From Dissophora ornata (lineage: Eukaryota > Mortierellomycota > Mortierellomycetes > Mortierellales > Mortierellaceae): a DNA stretch of 64,000 nucleotides. The notes below the pieces were generated by a model that did no database searches, was not told the DNA's origin, and worked only from the letters and a program-made list of their open reading frames with translations. Position 1 is the first letter of the stretch. Every line of letters starts with the position of its first letter. Shown in pieces: positions 62,351-64,000 of this stretch. The position numbers and the translations under genes were made by a program. Where the stretch lies: assembly GCA_025201705.1 (NCBI GenBank), contig MU616591.1, forward strand, positions 28,479 to 92,478, read 5' to 3'.

Positions 62351-64000
62351 TTACGGCTCTCTGTCGTCAGTATGTGCTCTTTGGGGAGGCGCGATCTGGG
62401 CCTGGTCCGAAGTGCCATCGTTACCGTCGCCGCCATTCTCGTCAACATCCACTGGATTGCTAGCGTTGTTTTTTTGCAGTCTCGTACTCGCTCTGGCTAT
62501 CTCATGGCCAGGAGGCTCAGAAGAATTGGCATCCATCGAGGCTTTTTCCGGAGCGATCGTGAACCCTTCAGTTTCTCGTCCTGAAGGCTGCGCTGTGGGT
62601 ATCCGTGAACATGGATCCAATTCTGGTTGAGAATCTGAGGAGAGTGATGGCAACTCTTGTGCAAGACTTGTAGCCGCGGCAGCTGGCTTTTGAGCCTGGA
62701 TAGATCTAGCAAAATCTTCTTGCATCTGCCTCAAACTTCTTAGAGTCTCGGTCAATTCCTCTTGAACCACCTGATTGGCATTCTGCTGCAAGCATCTTCG
62801 AACCCCAGCCAGCTCCTCTTGAATCACTTGAGTGACGTTCTGCCTCAAGCTTCGAATTTCGGCCAGCTCCTCTTGAGTCACTTGAGCGGAGTTCTGCTTT
62901 CCAGATGCAGCTTCTGCCCCAAAGCCAGGTTCCTTTTCGCTTACAACATAATAAATATAGTCGGGGAAGAAGTCGCTATTCCGCCAACCCTTTCTGATGA
63001 AGATATACTCCAAATCTATAAAGACGTCAAAATTATCAGTCTTCAGCATAGGAGTACGCGATGAGTTCTGCACCTCATGGCATCTACATACTTGCAATAA
63101 CCTTAGACAACTGCGTAGTCCAAGCGATATGACTTTGTCTCTTGCTTTCGTCAAACGCGTCGTTCATAACAGCTTCATTGAGAGAGCGATAAAGGCGGTT
63201 AATTAATTAAAATACAAACGCTATCACGAACATCTTGACCGCAATTAAAACAGTACTTACCGATGATGATGTTCATAAACAGAACTCCTGAGAATGTATA
63301 AAAGACCACCATCATGATATGAATGTTAGCCGTGCCTTTATCGAGAGAGTTGGAAACTGGGTCATATCGCCCAGCCTAGATGGTGTAGAGCAGTCAACGC
63401 GATCGCTTTTGTCAGGATATGTTCAGCATTAACCAAACTGATAGCAAGCATTATTGGAGACTAGATCCTTTACCAAGAAGAAATAGGTCGCTGACAGGGC
63501 TGCAAAGAAATCAACGGGATAATCATCCTGATATTCTCCATCCGTGCAATTGTTGCCACAGAAGACATACTTTCGAGAATGCAACATGTGAAGTAAAGCA
63601 TGAGTGAAGCCAACCAGGAAGAGAAAAAACGTCAGGAAGTACCACATACTCCTCCTCGTAATGTTGAGGATGATGTTGACGACGACTCCCAACGGCTTGA
63701 ACACGCGCAATTCGAACAACTACAATGCCCGCCCATATTTTATATCAAAAAAAAGTAAGTTCAACTGCAGCAGGAGCAATACTGTGATAGTAAGGATGCG
63801 TTCAAGTTTTGTACGTACCGTGCACAGGTAAAATGCCAGGATTGCAAAACTTAAGGGCCAGACCTGGCTGGGGCCACGATCTGTACCAGTTATACTATCA
63901 ACTGTTCCGGGGTTAGACTTCACGAAGATGAAGCATCCCACACACATAAAGATATTTGCCAGCATACGCATGAGAAAATAGGGCGATCTACGCCCCCCCC
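62351..64000 (-). CDS. Ion-channel protein, C-terminal part (5' end outside window)
   Basis: Five exons in transcript order: 63819-64000 (open at the window edge), 63474-63719, 63261-63375, 63092-63172 and 62351-63015, all in phase to a TAA stop. The fragment shows paired hydrophobic segments (MLANIFMCVGCFIFVK, WPLSFAILAFYLCT, WYFLTFFLFLVGFTHALLHM), a Cys-containing pore-side loop (FCGNNCTDGEYQDDYPVDFF then AALSATYFFL), and a final S6-like helix (IHIMMVVFYTFSGVLFMNII) running into VMNDAFDESK and WRNSDFFPDYIYYV. This is the ion-transport (TRP/cation channel-like) domain arrangement. The tail has three roughly 19-residue coiled-coil repeats (QEELAEIRSLRQN type) and a Ser/Pro/Asn-rich end. Ion selectivity is unknown; the N-terminal half lies beyond 64000. 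Confidence 0.8.
62721..62897 (-). repeat. Three-copy roughly 57-bp coding repeat in channel tail
   Basis: Three tandem units encode VTQEELAEIRSLRQN, VIQEELAGVRRCLQQN and VVQEELTETLRSLRQM, each about 18-19 residues, in frame. Together they predict a short coiled coil in the cytosolic tail. Confidence 0.75.

Noticed and set aside
63059..63091. A 24-nt intron in the channel gene
   Set aside because: Too short for these introns; the 76-nt intron from 63016 to 63091 keeps phase and yields the expected NLEYIF...FFPDYIYYV sequence.

Overview
The window is fungal nuclear DNA. Nearly every gene is eukaryotic, and many are split by short introns (roughly 45-215 nt) with GTAAGT/GTATGT-like donors. By gene content it most resembles a Mortierella-type early-diverging fungus: a large ArfGAP of the ACAP/Csx2 type, a METTL4-type adenine methyltransferase, F-box/LRR-like proteins with Mortierella-style N-termini, and an ion-channel protein. 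That placement is inference from memory of families, not a search. All splice models were built by hand by requiring reading phase to match across each intron; coordinates are limited to that.

Layout. 1-3.9 kb: an OPT-family oligopeptide transporter (+). 4.3-7.0 kb: a LEM/HeH inner nuclear membrane protein of the Src1/Man1 type (-). 9.2-14.3 kb: a BAR-PH-ArfGAP-ankyrin protein (+) with a GC-AG first intron. 14.4-15.6 kb: alkaline ceramidase (-). 16.1-19.0 kb: GCN5 histone acetyltransferase with bromodomain (-). 20.8-21.9 kb: a GPI-anchored Kre9/Knh1-like wall protein (-). 23.7 kb: a small unrecognised protein behind a TATA box (+). 25.5-28.5 kb: an unrecognised spliced gene and decayed coding-like sequence. 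28.5-30.3 kb: cytochrome P450 (-). 31.3-33.1 kb: CAAX prenyl protease RCE1 (+). 33.3-35.2 kb: a SAP-domain, probably mitochondrial coiled-coil protein with a 30-bp coding minisatellite interrupted by a 215-N assembly gap (-). 35.9-37.2 kb: DsbA/FrnE-like oxidoreductase (+). 37.3-41.8 kb: FANCM/Mph1 helicase (-). 42.1-42.5 kb: ArsC-like reductase (-). 42.9-44.8 kb: F-box/LRR-like protein (-), head-to-head with an FAD monooxygenase (45.1-47.0 kb, +). 48.0-48.7 kb: Gln-rich coiled-coil protein (+). 48.9-50.2 kb: ZIP zinc transporter (-). 53.0-54.7 kb: METTL4-like MT-A70 methyltransferase (-), head-to-head with a BRD7/9-like bromodomain protein (55.0-58.4 kb, +). 58.7-60.4 kb: a second F-box-like protein (+). 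61.4 kb: an F-box/LRR relic. 62.4-64.0 kb: the 3' end of an ion-channel gene cut off by the window edge (-).

The genes do not form a pathway or an obvious biosynthetic cluster. There is a loose excess of nuclear and chromatin genes (Src1, GCN5, FANCM/Mph1, METTL4, BRD7/9). I found no convincing tRNA, rRNA, CRISPR array or intact transposon. I do not see a clearly new multi-gene system; the best leads are the METTL4/BRD divergent pair, the bacterial-type ArsC gene, spaced zinc-response half-sites before the ZIP gene, the unrecognised gene at 25.5-26.2 kb, and the mis-sized gap in the SAP protein.
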